A stretch of 64,000 bases of DNA from Perca fluviatilis (GCF_010015445.1 NC_053114.1:34407025-34471024), one strand, 5' to 3'; counted from the stretch's first letter, positions 26,367 through 38,059 are shown. The notes: a model not told the origin generated them from the letters alone. Made by a program: numbers and translations.

Positions 26367-28547
26367 AGCCAGGACTGTCCAGGTAAGATTAAAATAAATT
26401 ACGACAGCTCACCCTGTGCTTTTCCTAATCTGTCAGATGATTGGTCTAGGTGGTGGTGGTCATAGTTTCAGCAAAGCAATGTGCACTCCTGCACAAAGGA
26501 GCCGAAAATGGGTAATTATTCCGTCTGGTCACCATGCATCACTGCTCACATGAACTCAAAGAAAGGCAAGACCAGCTAGAGGGGAACTACAAGGAGTCAA
26601 AAATAAAAACAAAATGAATGCTAGAACTATACAACACCAGCACACATAGTTTAGGGTTTCTGTTCATACTTAATTATACTGTTGGCAAACTAAATCATCT
26701 ATTTGTTTGTTGAATCAATCTTGTCAAACCTTAATATATATTTGGCAGTCTTCATTGTCAACATGCAATAAAATATTGTAGCATGGCTAATTTAAGTAGC
26801 TTGAGTAAACTCATCCCAGGTTTCAATTTTATGAACTTTGTTGCAATTATATAGGCAAAAAACTATGCATTGTATTATATACTGCTTCAATGTATATCAA
26901 TGTCAATAAATCTGTGTGCTTCTTTATATGAATAGCTGCTGAATAATCGGAATCAGCCTACAAAATTAAAGAGATCCAAGGATATGTCAAGAGAGAAACA
27001 TATGGAATATCAATTCATGGTGTACTAAGTATCAGCTCCTGACATTAAAACGTACTAGTCAAAGTATACATTGTTATCATTCTTTGGCTGGGACCAAATA
27101 CAATGTGTTGAATGTGACACTCTCCAATGAGATAATTCAGTCCTGATGAATAATTTTCAATTGCAGATACAAAAAAAAAAAAAGTACAAGGAAAATTTAG
27201 TTTCTCTGAAATAGTTCTCAACCAACCCAGCAAAATGGATTCACTTGGAGCCAAGAGAGGTTACAAAAGTCCTTGCCCAACAAAATGTCACTACCCATGT
27301 GCTTTGCCAGCTTTGCGGCGATGATCATGTAATGCAGATCTCAAGCAATGAGTAGTACCAAGAGACAGCTGTGTTGCATGTTTTCTACAGCTGACTGGAC
27401 CTGGCCTCGAAACCACCTGCAGTGATTATTCCAATCTAATGACTGTAGGAGAAATGATCACCCAGGGCGCTTCCCTCTTGGTACCTTGCTTGATGAGTGC
27501 TTCATGAAGGCATAAAGGAGACTGGGGATTGGAGTTTGTTAAAACCTTCCCCTTCCTCATATATCACCATATTGGAACACATAATGGGACCAAGGTGCAC
27601 AGATTTCAGCTGTCAGGAAAAGGGACTTAGCATTATCTCAAGCAGTGATGATAATCCATGCTCACCTATCCCCAATCAGGAGATGAGAATATGTAATGAC
27701 AGGCCCCAATAAACTTGAACCTCAGTAGCTAGGGGCCTAATAACATTTCATGTCCAATTAGGTTAGTTGACGCTGGTGCATCTCCCTGACAAAGTCTCTT
27801 TTCTGTGATAGGCAGACTCTGACAGAGAGGGAGGAGGGATACCTCTGACTGGGTTGACAGACTGGGTCAAAATCAGCTCTCCAGTGGGTTAAGTAATTCT
27901 GACATTGTGTCTGCCTTCCTGTGTAACTAAGCCGAGCCACAATATACAGTGCACAGAATCATAAAAAAAAAGTGATATTTTGCTTTTGAAACAAAATAGC
28001 CGAGGCATCGTTTTCACCACTGGAGTCCATCTTAAAGCTTAAATGCCGATGTGCATTTCAGACCAGGCTGAGAGAAGTCAGTAGGGGTGATGCCTCTGAA
28101 AATGCTTTGATAAAATGGGAGACTTGACCGGTGAGGCGTGTGATGCAAATTAAATTCCTCTAACAGAGAATCTGATTGAAGTCAGAGAGAAACTGACCAA
28201 GCTGAACACAGACCTCACAAGCTCATCATCCCAGCCTCTGGCTCCTTGGCGTGTAGCAAGATCTACCCCCTGTAGCCGAGCAAACACAGATGTGGCAGCC
28301 TCATTTAAATACCTTGCTCAGGGGGCTACAATCTCGTCCATGTTTCCCCAGCTGGCAACCAAAATCTCCTGTGAAAGGGAAATTTTAGTCTTTAGAGAAA
28401 TTGCCTGTTGTTTCCAGTCACTGATTTGCATGGTTTCAGTGTACACAAATATGTTTGAATGAGTGTGAAGCCAGTCTTGATTTGTTATTTTTTAGAGGGA
28501 ACGTTGGGGAAGCAGTAAACATCAGGCTCAGCTCTGGCATTACTTCG

Positions 28548-28550
<3 letters not shown>
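26367..28550. other. Intergenic, possible regulatory stretch at 28030-28330
   Basis: No gene recognised. 28030-28330 is non-repetitive and of balanced composition. It has an octamer ATGCAAAT at 28143-28150 and an ATTTAAAT core, so it may be a conserved element; this is weak inference. A poly-A tract near 27169-27183 is isolated. Confidence 0.4.

Positions 28551-28589
<39 letters not shown>
28551..28589. repeat. (AG)n microsatellite
   Basis: A pure AG array of 39 bases, a purine-only strand capable of triplex formation. The Arg-Glu frame through it is an artefact. Confidence 0.97.
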
Positions 28590-28591
<2 letters not shown>

Positions 28592-29187
28592 CGCGGTGAT
28601 TCTTAAACTACATAGCAGAGCTATAGTGGTATGGTTGCCCTATTCTCCATAAAACAAACCTGAGTAAAAACAGTAGGGAATAAAAAATAAAAATCAGTGT
28701 GCCTCTACCAGATGGAGCCCTGTTTGGTAGATAATGCCCATCGCCAAGCCCCTAAGGTACATTAGCAATGCTTATTTAAACAGCTGGGCTGAATATTGCC
28801 CTTTTAAATGGAATGAAATGGTCCCATTAGTGGGCCATGCACTCTACTCCTTCCACTTATTGTTTCCTTCTGCTGTAAAACTCCGTCAACATTGAAGGAA
28901 AGTTGATTAACAGTAAGTGAAGCTGAATGGGTGGTAAGGTGGCAGCAGAAAAAGCACTACTGCTGGAAGCTGGATCAAAAAGACAAAATATACTGAAGGC
29001 ATATACATAACATTTAACTCAAACTCTGTTTGACATATCTGCTCACACGTTTAGCCTTGTTGAGATTCTGCTCTATTTTTCTTCAACTCCACCAAATTCA
29101 GAGGGAAATACTGTACTGCTCACACTGCTACATTTATTTCTAAGCAATGGTTAGAAGATTCAAATATATGTTTTAAAATCATACATA
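28590..29187. other. Intergenic, nothing recognised
   Basis: Unique sequence without supported features. Confidence 0.4.
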
Positions 29188-29695
29188 CAGTTGTGCTCAT
29201 ACGTTTATGAACCCATGCTAAAGTTGACTAAAAAGAAGAATAAAAAAAATCATCTTTTGGAAATTGATCTTAGTGCCTTAATTAAAATATTTTTGAAAAT
29301 CCCAACCTTTAAGGACACCAATTTCCTTTGTGAATGAATAATGTATCGTGAATAAATAAATGTTCTTCCTTAAAATACAGGGGGCATACACACCCCTATG
29401 TTAAATTCCCATAGAGGCAGGCAGATTTTTATTTTTAAAGGCCAGTTATTTCATGGATCCAGGATACTATGCATCCTGATAAATTTCCCTTGGCCTTTGG
29501 AATTAAAATAGCCCCACATCATCACATACCTTTCACCATATCTAGAGATTGGCATGGGGTATTTTCCATAAAATCATCTCTCAATGCAAATCAAACCTGC
29601 TATTAGGCTAACTGAAATAAAACCATGCCAATCTCTAGGTATGGTGAAGGGTGATGTGGGGCTATTTTAATTGTGGGGCTAGTTTACTATCCATA
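29188..29695 (+). mobile_element. Tc1/mariner-like MITE with long internal hairpin
   Basis: Starts after a TA dinucleotide with CAGTTGTGCTCATACGTTTA, the known end type of a fish Tc1/mariner family. The body is AT-rich and non-coding. It contains a long inverted repeat: the arm at about 29501-29557 (AATTAAAATAGCCCCACATC onward) is matched by the complement at about 29622-29672. There is a 7-base gap and few mismatches, and the loop is about 65 bases. The right terminus cannot be fixed because the terminal repeat is not seen again. Transcripts would fold into a long stem. Confidence 0.6.
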
Positions 29696-29969
29696 CTCAG
29701 CTCCCATGGAGTTTTACCATCACTGCCCTTTGAATAAACATGGTCAATGCCTGCCATGGTCTGATTCTGTATTGTGTAATCCTTATCTTACAAATAAAGT
29801 TTCCTTTATAGTATTTTTTTAGGAAAGCTTGGCTGCTCCTTTGCTGCTCAGTGCTGCAATGCTCGGACCATATTGAACCAGTATAGGGCCAGAGTATTTA
29901 AATCCATTAAATCTCATTTTATCATTATCGCATCATCAATCAGTGATCATGGAGCTGCAGGATGACCAG

Positions 29970-31265
29970 GGGCCTCATGTATAAACGTTACGTACGCACG
30001 AAAAGCTTACGTACGCTGGTTTTCACGGACACTTTGTGATGTATAAAAAATGAACTTGACGTGAGAATGTGCGGCCTGTCACGCAAACTGTTGAGCAGTC
30101 GTGAGAATGTGCGGGCCTTCCGCAAAGTCTTGTCTGGCCCTGTGGCGAATTCTAAGTGAAAAGTGCCGAAACTCACCAACGTTACAAAATAAAGTTTCCA
30201 CTTCACTTACTACGTCTGTGACGCTGTCTATGAAAAAAACAAATATATGCGCCGATAGGCCTACTCCATAAAGGTTTGATCATTTATGTGGATAATGTTT
30301 CACATCTTTCACACTATTAACTGTTTAATTTGCAGGTTACTTAACCTCTATTAAACATGAGGACGGGAAATGAATGATAAATCCACTTATAAAATACTTT
30401 CAGTCATCCTCTGTATTTTCCATAGATGAAATACTGTACTCACTGTGCAACAAAAAGATCGGCACGGAAAAATGCAATAGTGTCTGTGAGTCTGTAGTTG
30501 CTGAGGCTCAGAAAGCCATGGCGCACAGTAGGCGGGAAGCACGGATCCATCGCCCCAGGAACAAACGCTGGCTATTAAGTGAACAAGGTGTACCCGGTCC
30601 ACCAAAACACTGGGCCGTCATGACTGTCTTAATTCTGCACATATTTCTGTTACTGTAGTCCTATTTATTATTTCATTATTTCATCCATGCGTGGTGCAGC
30701 GGATCTGTGCGCACGGTCACCTGCCGTGGAGACGCTGGCCTCACTGAGCCTACTAACACTTAATAAATAAAATAAATGGCATTACATCAGTTAGTTCAAA
30801 CTGCTTATTATGTGTAATTTGGACTGACACTGAGATGCATGTTGTTCTGTAACTGGTGTGGCGCTGCCACTATTCTCTTGATTTCCACTTCGACATTTTT
30901 TTTATTTTTTATTTTTGCCATGGTTTGGTGCATTCACCGCCCGGTCACCATTTGCCACTCTGGGCATTTTTTTTTTTTTGGTCTGCAGCGGGATAACCTG
31001 TTGTGATTGGACAAAGAATGACATCGGGGGTGCATTTATAGTAATATCCATATTAATTTATGGGAGAAGGCAAGGCGGGGTCGGTCACTCGTTCATGTGC
31101 ACTCAATTTCACGTTGATTGTGATGTATAAAAGGAAAGGTGCGCAGGACCTGGCGTACGCCCGGTTTTATACATGTGAATATTTCTGTGCGTAGGTACTT
31201 TTCAAGTTTTGGCCGTAAGCCATCTTCTGGTATGAAAGCTGCGCAATCTTTTATACATGAGGCCC
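29970..31265. mobile_element. PIF/Harbinger-like element with CAG target duplication
   Basis: The left end GGGCCTCATGTATAAA (29970) and right end TTTATACATGAGGCCC (up to 31265) are a 15-16-base inverted pair. CAG at 29967-29969 is repeated at 31266-31268, fitting the 3-bp duplications of PIF/Harbinger insertions. The subterminal parts are CpG-rich (TACGTACGCACG, GGCGTACGCCCGG). The longest frame (30374-30658, 94 codons) carries no DDE or MADF/Myb-type motif I can recognise, so the copy is probably non-autonomous. A poly-T run lies at 30968-30979. Confidence 0.8.
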
Positions 31266-31268
31266 CAG

Positions 31269-32104
31269 GTTCTGTCTATTCACTGGTGGCAAGACGATTC
31301 TTGCTGCTACTAGTTAGGCAAGACAAGAAGGACACTGACTTACTGAGTCAAGCTACAGGCAGAGACAGGGGCTTTCTAGACTATGGTTTTGTCATCTTGA
31401 TGTTGTGTCTTCAGGCACTGAAGAAGATGCAGAGCTGCGTTCTGACATCTGGCAAAAGATTCATAGCTCATTTTGATTGGCTGACAAAGTATATACCATT
31501 TAAATTTAGTACAGTGTACTACAGAGGACAGAAGTTTAGCATACTGTAGTGTTTGTTGGAGCCTGTGTATATCAGAACTAAATGTGTTTGGAAAAGCACT
31601 CCTTATAATTTTACTGTAATATGAAACAAAAAACACCTGTAAATTGACATACCAAAATACTTTTTATACGAATATTATGCAGGAGTTGGAGTTTGTGTCT
31701 TGGTGAAGCATGGATGGTTTGACAGCAGCACCTTTCCTAGACATTGGCTGTCAGTCTGTCAGGTGTACTATGCTTTTTTCAGGTCTGATTAAGTTGACAG
31801 TTCTCTCTGTACTGAATGGTCATTTCCTGGAACAATTGGCGGCATGGTTTCCTGCAGTGAACACTTTTATACCTTCCCTGCCTGTACTTTAAATGAATGA
31901 AGTGTTACTGGACAGGAAATGTAGCTGGGGGGCATTGTGGATTATATATGTCAAGTTGGAGTCAATATTTCTTCCTTGCAATTACATGTTAGGTATGAGG
32001 TGTAGCCTACGTGTGAAAGAATTCAAGTGAGAAAATAAAAATGCTTAAAGCAAACTCAATTACACTACAGCATATCATATATGGAGACGTACTTGTTTGA
32101 TGTA
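31269..32104. other. Intergenic, no gene recognised
   Basis: Unique AT-rich sequence. The 136-codon frame entering from 31139 has no recognisable domains and starts inside the Harbinger-like element, so it is considered chance. Confidence 0.4.
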
Positions 32105-32320
32105 CAAACCCCAATTCCAATGAAGTTGAATTTGATGATGCGTGCAACACGTTCCAAAAAAGCTGGGACATGGGCAACAAAAGACTTGGAAAGTTGAGGA
32201 ATGCTCAAAAAACCCTGTCCAGAACATTCCACAGGTGAACAGGTTAATTGGAAACAGGTGAGTGTCATGATTTGGTATAAAAGGAGAATCCCTAAAAGGC
32301 TCAGTCGTTCACAAGCAAGG

Positions 32321-33590
32321 ATGGGGCAAGGTTCACCACTTTGTGAACAACTACGTGAGCAAATAGTCCAACAGTTTAAGAAAAACATTTCATCATCTAC
32401 AGTCCATGATATCATCAAAAGATTCAGAGAATCTGAAGAAATCGCTGCACATAAGGGGCAAGGCCGAAAACCAACATTGAATGCCCATGACCTTCGATCC
32501 CTCAGGCGGCACTGCATTTAAAAAGGACATCATTATGTAAAGGATATTACCATGTGGGCTCAGAAACACTTCGGAAAACCATTGCCAGTTAACACAGTTC
32601 CGCCGGATTCTCTGGGCCCGAGCTCATCTGAGATGGACTGACACAAAGTGTACTGTGGTCAGAGGAGTCCACATTTCAAATTGTTTTGGACATCATGGAT
32701 GTCATTTCCTCTGGGCCAAAGAGGAAAAGGTGCATCCAGATTGTTATCGCAAAGTTCAAAAGCCAGCATCTGTGATGGTATGGGTGGGAATCACCAGAGG
32801 CCCCACGATACGATATTATCACGATACTTACAGTATGTCACGATGTTATAGAAATTTTAATTATAGTGCAATATTCTTCGATATATTTCAATGTATTAAC
32901 TGTTTTCCAACTTCAAATTATGTCCCCAAAGGAAAACTTTGTCAACCTCTGTTTTATCTAAAAAAGATTCCTGTTTGTTCATCTTATGATCTAGTGGACT
33001 GAAAAAGCAATTGATTTAATTATTTCAGTACTAAAAAGTTAAATTATCATGTGCAATTTATATAATAAAAGATTGATTCTTGCCGTCAATGTATCGATAC
33101 AGTTTTGTCATGGAAAATATTGCAATACTTTGCTGTATCGATTTTTTCCCCCCACCCCTAATATGGGGGTGTGTTGGTGCCCATGGCATGGGTAATTTGC
33201 ACATCTGTGAAGGCACCATTAATGCTGAAAGTTACCTACAGGTTTTGGAGCAACATATCCTGCCATCCAAGCAACGTCTTTTTCAGGAACGTCCCTGCTT
33301 ATTTCAGAAAGACAATGCCAAGCCACATTCTGCACGTGTTACAACAGCGTGGCTTCATAGTGAGTAACCAAGTGCAGGTACTAGACTGCCTGCAGTACAG
33401 ACCTGTCTCCCATTGAAAATGTGTGGTGCATTATGAAGCACAAAATTTGACAATGGAGACTCCGGACAGTTTGAGCAACTGAAGTCGTACATCAAACAAG
33501 AATGGGAAAGAAAGGTTGGTGATCGAGCATTTACTTCCCCCGCCATAGTCACTCGGAGACATGTAGCCTCAAACTGCAAATGTCCTGCTC
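32321..33590 (+). pseudogene. Tc1-type transposase pseudogene
   Basis: The N-terminal frame (ATG near 32321, ending at 32521) encodes the paired-type helix-turn-helix region. Readable pieces are 'LREQIVQQFKKNISSSTVHD' and 'GQGRKPTLNAHDLRSLRRH', which includes the GRP-hook-like GRK. The DDE part continues in other frames: 'VHPDCYRKVQKPASVMVW' just before the insert at 32785, and 'GMGNLHICEGTINAESYLQV' and 'CLFQKDNAKPHSARVTTAW' after it. The FQKDNAKPH string holds the second catalytic Asp. Later text ('VLDCLQYRPVSH') is frame-broken before the PIENVW-type motif. Frameshifts, stops and the insertion make it inactive. Confidence 0.85.
32785..33160. mobile_element. hAT-like MITE inserted in the Tc1 transposase
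   Basis: This AT-rich, non-coding ~375-bp block interrupts the Tc1 catalytic domain. The bases TATGGG flank it on both sides (32779-32784 and 33162-33167), and the Tc1 reading resumes right after. It begins TGGGAATCACCAGAGGCC and then CACGATACGATATTATCACG. It ends ...GTATCGATTTTTTCCCCCCA + CCCCT. The CGATA-rich inverted ends resemble fish hAT-type MITEs. The exact duplication (6-8 bp) is blurred by mutation. Confidence 0.65.
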
Positions 33591-33689
33591 TCCATGTCTC
33601 TGAAATAGGCTGACATACTATTTATACACTCATACTGAACAACACTAGACTCAAGCATTGGCCACGGTTACATTCGGTAGCCTGGTGCG

Positions 33690-34207
33690 CGGTCTCCTCG
33701 TGACAGCCTACCTACCATGTATTATGATGGCACCTACATCATGGTGGCAGCTGTCGCCGTGGTCCTGCTCTACGCCCTGCTGTGCCCTATCACACCCTGC
33801 TACGCTCTGCAATGATCGGCTTCGACTTGCTATGTCCGGCCAACGCCCTGCCACGCCCTGTTACGCCCTGCTGTGCTCTACGACACCATGAACTATTACA
33901 ACGACTACTTCTAGTCATTATCTTTATTGTGACTATTATTGCCATTGTTCATCACACCCCCAACCGGCACCGTCAGACACCGCCTACCAAGAGCCTGGGT
34001 CTGTCCGAGGTTTTTTCCGAAAAGGGAGTTTTTCCTTGCCACTGTCGCACTTACGCATTCATGCATGCTCTTGGGGGAATCACTGGAATTGTGGGGTCCT
34101 TGTAAATTATAGAGTGTGGTCTAGACCTACTCCATTTGTAAAGTGTCCTGAGATAATTCCTGTTATGATTTGACACTATCAATAAAATTGAATTGAACTG
34201 AATTGAA
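33690..34207 (+). mobile_element. LINE/SINE 3' region with TTGAATTGAA tail
   Basis: A recognisable percomorph repeat. It has tandem CTACGCCCTGC-like units (33768-33880), the 'ccaccaaccggcaccgtcag'-like block near 33961, and GGGAGTTTTTCCTTGCCACTGTCGC around 34025-34050. Then come 'gagtgtggtctagacctact' and ATCAATAAAATTGAATTGAACTGAATTGAAT. This composition (a conserved 3' stem, AATAAA, then degenerate TTGAA units) marks the 3' end of an L2-type LINE or a SINE using it. No coding sequence is present. It is flanked on both sides by copies of a 30-bp direct repeat (33677-33706 and 34446-34475). Confidence 0.6.
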
Positions 34208-35399
34208 TCCTGTGCAGCCTGCAACATTCACTTCTCTAACATTTAACTTACATAACTACCAAGATAACATGATATGTTTGTATGTGATGTACTTCCCCAT
34301 CGATGTGTGTGAATTGCCAGGAACACAATCATCTAAGATGCACTAGAAACAAGGCTGGGTTAATAACTCAAACTTGCCGAGAACCAAGACACCGCTTGAT
34401 TACATTAGACTCGAGCAGTTGAACAGTTACATTCGATCTGGTTCAGTAGCCTGGTGCGCGGTCTCCTCGTGACAGCTACCGAGTAGCTCTCACCGCAACC
34501 ATTCTTCTACAACTCTTCAACAAATCTTTCGGCCCTATCGTGCTGCTCGAGGTTTCCTGATCTAGATTACTACACACACAGTAGCAGAAGAAGACCAGCT
34601 ACACACGACGGAGCATACACCAATCACACTCAGCTTGAGCGAAGCGCTGCCAGCACGAATAAGGTAAAAAAAAACAGGAGTGAGTCGGTTCATTGACTTA
34701 TGGCATTCGATTCTCCCGGTTCAGTGACACGACTCGGGTTAATTAACCGGCTCTTCGGTCAGTTTGTCAACACTAGTGTTCGATGGCAAGGGCAGTGCTT
34801 CCTCTGTCTCCACCGCTCCCCCTGTAAAATAAAAAGCAACAGCACAGCCAGCGCAGAGTGGTTCACCGCAGATCATGTGTAGGCGGTTTTACCTGTACAG
34901 GGGACAATAGAGAGACGTCGCCTCTGTAACATGCAAAACGCCACGCAGTCAACGCTCACAGCAGGCTCGCTGCAACATAATATAATGACGACACGAGTGC
35001 GGCCGCTCTGAGAGATAGTGTATGTGCTCCAGTAAAAACAGAAAGACAACCATGTAAAACTAAATGTAGAGAAGTTCATGGGAGCTACTGCAAAAAACGG
35101 CCAGTACGAAAATACCCGAATATCAGGTTATTCGCACATGTGCTCCTAAATACATTTTACAGAAGCAGGACTATTGCTTCCTGGTTCTTACAGTGCAGAT
35201 GCTTTGCTGCTTGCTCCTGCCTCTGCTTGCATATTTCTGCAGATAATCTTGCTTTTCCTCTGTGAGAAACTATGAACAGCGGCTCTTGGATACTTATAAA
35301 TCACTGGACTATACATTTTTTGTAGACATAGGCTATTGCCATATTTAAAAAAAATTCTGCGTGAGCGTGGCCTACCAATAGCTCAAGCCTGTCAACGTG
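34208..35399. other. Mixed repeat-derived DNA, no gene
   Basis: Contains the second copy of the 30-bp direct repeat. A CpG-containing stretch with 'gtgagtcggttcattgactt' and 'ccggttcagtgacacgactc' near 34680-34740 resembles fish DNA-element sequence but could not be bounded. No open frame above 68 codons. Confidence 0.4.
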
Positions 35400-35428
35400 G
35401 TACTTAGCTAAAGCTAATTAGCAGCAAG

Positions 35429-37420
35429 ATGCCTCCCTTCTCCGTGGATGACTACTACAAACTCGTACAGAAGATTGGAGTTCTGGAAACCAAAATTCAC
35501 CGGTTAGACGTAAACGTGGAAGTGAACGGACCATGTGGGAATGACACCACTTTACCATGGACCCAAAACAATGGACAAAAGCATGCTAACAAATGGCTAA
35601 TTAGCACCAACAAGACTACAAAGAAACAGGAGGGCTGTGGAATGGGTAATATATCAACAAGTGGTAGTCCTCCCTGGAACTATTTTAGTGCAAAGCCTAA
35701 GAGTACATTTTCCTGGGAAATGGGAGGACGACTAACAGGCAGGGCATAGTGTTGGGTTTAAAAAAAGTTAAAACATTGGTGATGTTTTTAGAACAATATA
35801 CTTTAAGTTTAAAAATGTATTCTATGTACTCTGCAGCTGGGGGGAAAGGATGGTATCAATGTTGATTAGACCTAACCAACCCTAGCTTCTAAAGTGTTGT
35901 GTTGATCAGGTCATGTCTATCACTTAGCATACAGGAGGAAGCTCATTGTCCCCACACAGCAAACTGCAGAGTGTTGTTGTGTTGATCGGGTCATGTCTGC
36001 CATTTAACATACATGAGGAGGCGCATTGTCCCCACAGGAGGAGAGCTTTTGTTTTACCAGAGTCGGAGCCTACCCCCATGCTGTCACAGACTTGATTAGA
36101 AGAAAAAGAAATGCATATCTCTGTAAGGTTGAATAGAATTGACCCTCATATGATAGTCTTTGGTCTGTGTCCGGGAGGAACCCCCCAACATGTGTGTTAG
36201 AGGAGTGGTCATCGCATCTGAGGCTATGAAGAAAGCCAATGAGATGTGCCCAACACATCACCATGCCAACGATGGGCCAATGGGAATAGAATCGCCCCCA
36301 GGTGCAGGGAAATATAATTCTGAAACTTGATGATTCAGGACTGTTTTGATGCGACCCCCACAAGGGGAAGCATCTTTGCAGTCCGCTGCTTGCAGCGTAA
36401 TCATTTTTTGTCATGTACTGAGGTGATTTTGGGGCTATAAAATGTGACTCCCAAAAGGGAGGCATGTTTTTCAGTCCGCTGCTGGCAGTGTTTTATTGTT
36501 TTGACCTGTCATTCATATCATTCTGTTTTATTAAATCTTTTCTTAATTGGACCCAAGCCTCTCCTTCCTCAGAGATTCAACGAACATGTCTCTCAGAATT
36601 TTCTAACAGTAGAGCCCTGAGATTTGTGATATGACCGGCTGGCCTGCATTACCATCCAGGCAGAGCGCCTCTTCAACCCTGTACTTAGTAGGACACAGCC
36701 GTGGACAGCTGCAAAAGGGAGAATTAGCAACAAAATGCCTCCCCAACAACTGAGTGTGCAACTGGATAACAGATTTGCTCCACTGTGGCAGGATCCTGGA
36801 CCGCCATCTGATGACCTGGATTGCGTCTCATTGTCCCACAGGAGGGTAAGGACTGAGAGCAATTAAAAAAGTAAAAAGCTCAGGGAAAGCTAACTACTAG
36901 GCCTCAAACTCTGATTGTGGGTGACGCTAATGTTAAAGCAGTAAAAACACCAAAATACTCTGTTTTCCCAAAGACATGGTGTCGGACTTGGCCCAAAGAA
37001 TCCTGGATATCGTGGCAGCACACCCAACTGTGAAGAACATTATACTGCATATAGGGTCACATGATGTTGTGAAGCAACAGTCTGAATTGCTGAAACTGGA
37101 CTTTATGGATCTGCTGAACACAGACAGCTCCCTTAACGCGGAGGTGTTTGTCAGTGGCCCTCTAACGCCAGTCAGAAGAGGAGTTGAGAGATTCAACAGA
37201 CTGTTGGCACTGAACACATGGCTTTCAACTGCATGTACCGTCCATTCTCTGCAGTTCATTGACCATTTTTACTTTTTCTGGGACCGCAGACATCTTTTTA
37301 AAGCAGATGGACTTTTCCTTAACAAGCCAGGAGTAAAGCTGTTCACCTCTAACCTACTTTACTTTCTGCGCAGAACATATGCTCCCTCCGCCAAGGACAC
37401 GAGACAAGACGAATCTAAAT
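35429..37420 (+). pseudogene. L2-like LINE ORF1 (coiled coil + esterase-like), broken
   Basis: The N-terminal part starts MPPFSVDDYYKLVQKIGVLE and shows a leucine/isoleucine heptad, as expected of the ORF1 trimerising coil. It reaches a stop at 35747 where the LTR begins. After the LTR, 'LSVQLDNRFAPLWQDPGP' continues the central region in a degraded frame. From 36976 an open 148-codon piece has the esterase-like pattern: 'IILHIGSHDVVKQQSELLKL' (SGNH block III-like, G-S/T-x-D), 'VFVSGPLTPVRRGVERFNRL' and 'LFKADGLFLNKPGVKLFTSN' (the DGLH-type block). The catalytic histidine position reads F (DGLF rather than DGLH), suggesting loss of activity. In L2/CR1 LINEs this protein binds nucleic acid and may act as an esterase. 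Confidence 0.7.
35750..36608 (+). mobile_element. Probable solo LTR inside the L2 element
   Basis: An ~860-bp block interrupts ORF1. It begins TGTTGGGTTT and ends TTCTAACA (TG...CA with TGTT/AACA ends). It contains TATAAAA at 36436-36442 and, about 95 bases later, ATTAAA at 36530-36535, arranged as a promoter and polyadenylation signal. Internal duplications support an LTR U3-like origin: a ~67-bp unit occurs at 35894-35960 and 35971-36038, and the word CAGTCCGCTGCT occurs twice (about 36379 and 36473). No internal gag/pol sequence adjoins it, so it is a solo LTR. A clean target duplication is not visible and the retroelement class is undetermined. Confidence 0.55.
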
Positions 37421-38059
37421 AAGAGGAAGACATAAAGCGTGGTAGTGATCCATCACAGCCCCCAACTGAGCAAAGATTTGACCATGGGAGACCACCGAGC
37501 AGAGACGAGAAATCTCAACCTCCCTCTTCACCCATCGAACACCCCTCAAACCCCCTCACCAACCCTGACGCCTTTGAGGATCCATATACCCCGCCCATGG
37601 CATCGCTCTCTCCACTCACCCTTTCCCCTCTTTCCCCCTTCCCCATGTTGGAGTTCACTGACCAGATGAAGCAGCTGGTATATGCTGGAAACAAATTTAC
37701 CCCCCTTCCTTCTCCCATCATTCGCCCCCGGCATCAAACTGCCCCCGTTTTGACTCAATCACCGAAAGTAAAACACCAGGCACCTCTGCCCCCCTCAAGG
37801 ACAGCAGCTAACTCTGTTTCTCCAGACTGATAAGGATGCTTGTGTACAAAATACAACAAGCTTTAACTGATATGTGCCGGGTCCAGGCTGCACGCCTAGT
37901 GGCACTCATGACTCCTTCCAGGACAAGCACGGGCCCGGTGTATTAAATTCTTCTTCAATTTATGTTGTGATAGGCAACAGAAAAAGAATGGTGAATCCGC
38001 TAAGTAAGAAGATGCACTTAACTGCAAATTTAGCATCCATTCCTCGTCAGCCACAGCCT

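Larger units (their letters stand above)
32105..33595 (+). mobile_element. Tc1-like transposon, 3'-truncated and split
   Basis: The left end after TA is CAAACCCCAATTCCAATGAA, the terminal repeat of a widespread fish Tc1 family. A broken transposase gene follows. The matching right-hand terminal repeat is absent after about 33595, so the 3' end is lost. A second element (32785-33160) sits inside the catalytic domain. Without that insert the remaining body is about 1.1 kb, short of a full element of about 1.6 kb. Confidence 0.8.

Noticed and set aside
32065..32517. 150-codon minus-strand frame
   Set aside because: Antisense shadow of the Tc1 transposase N-terminal region.
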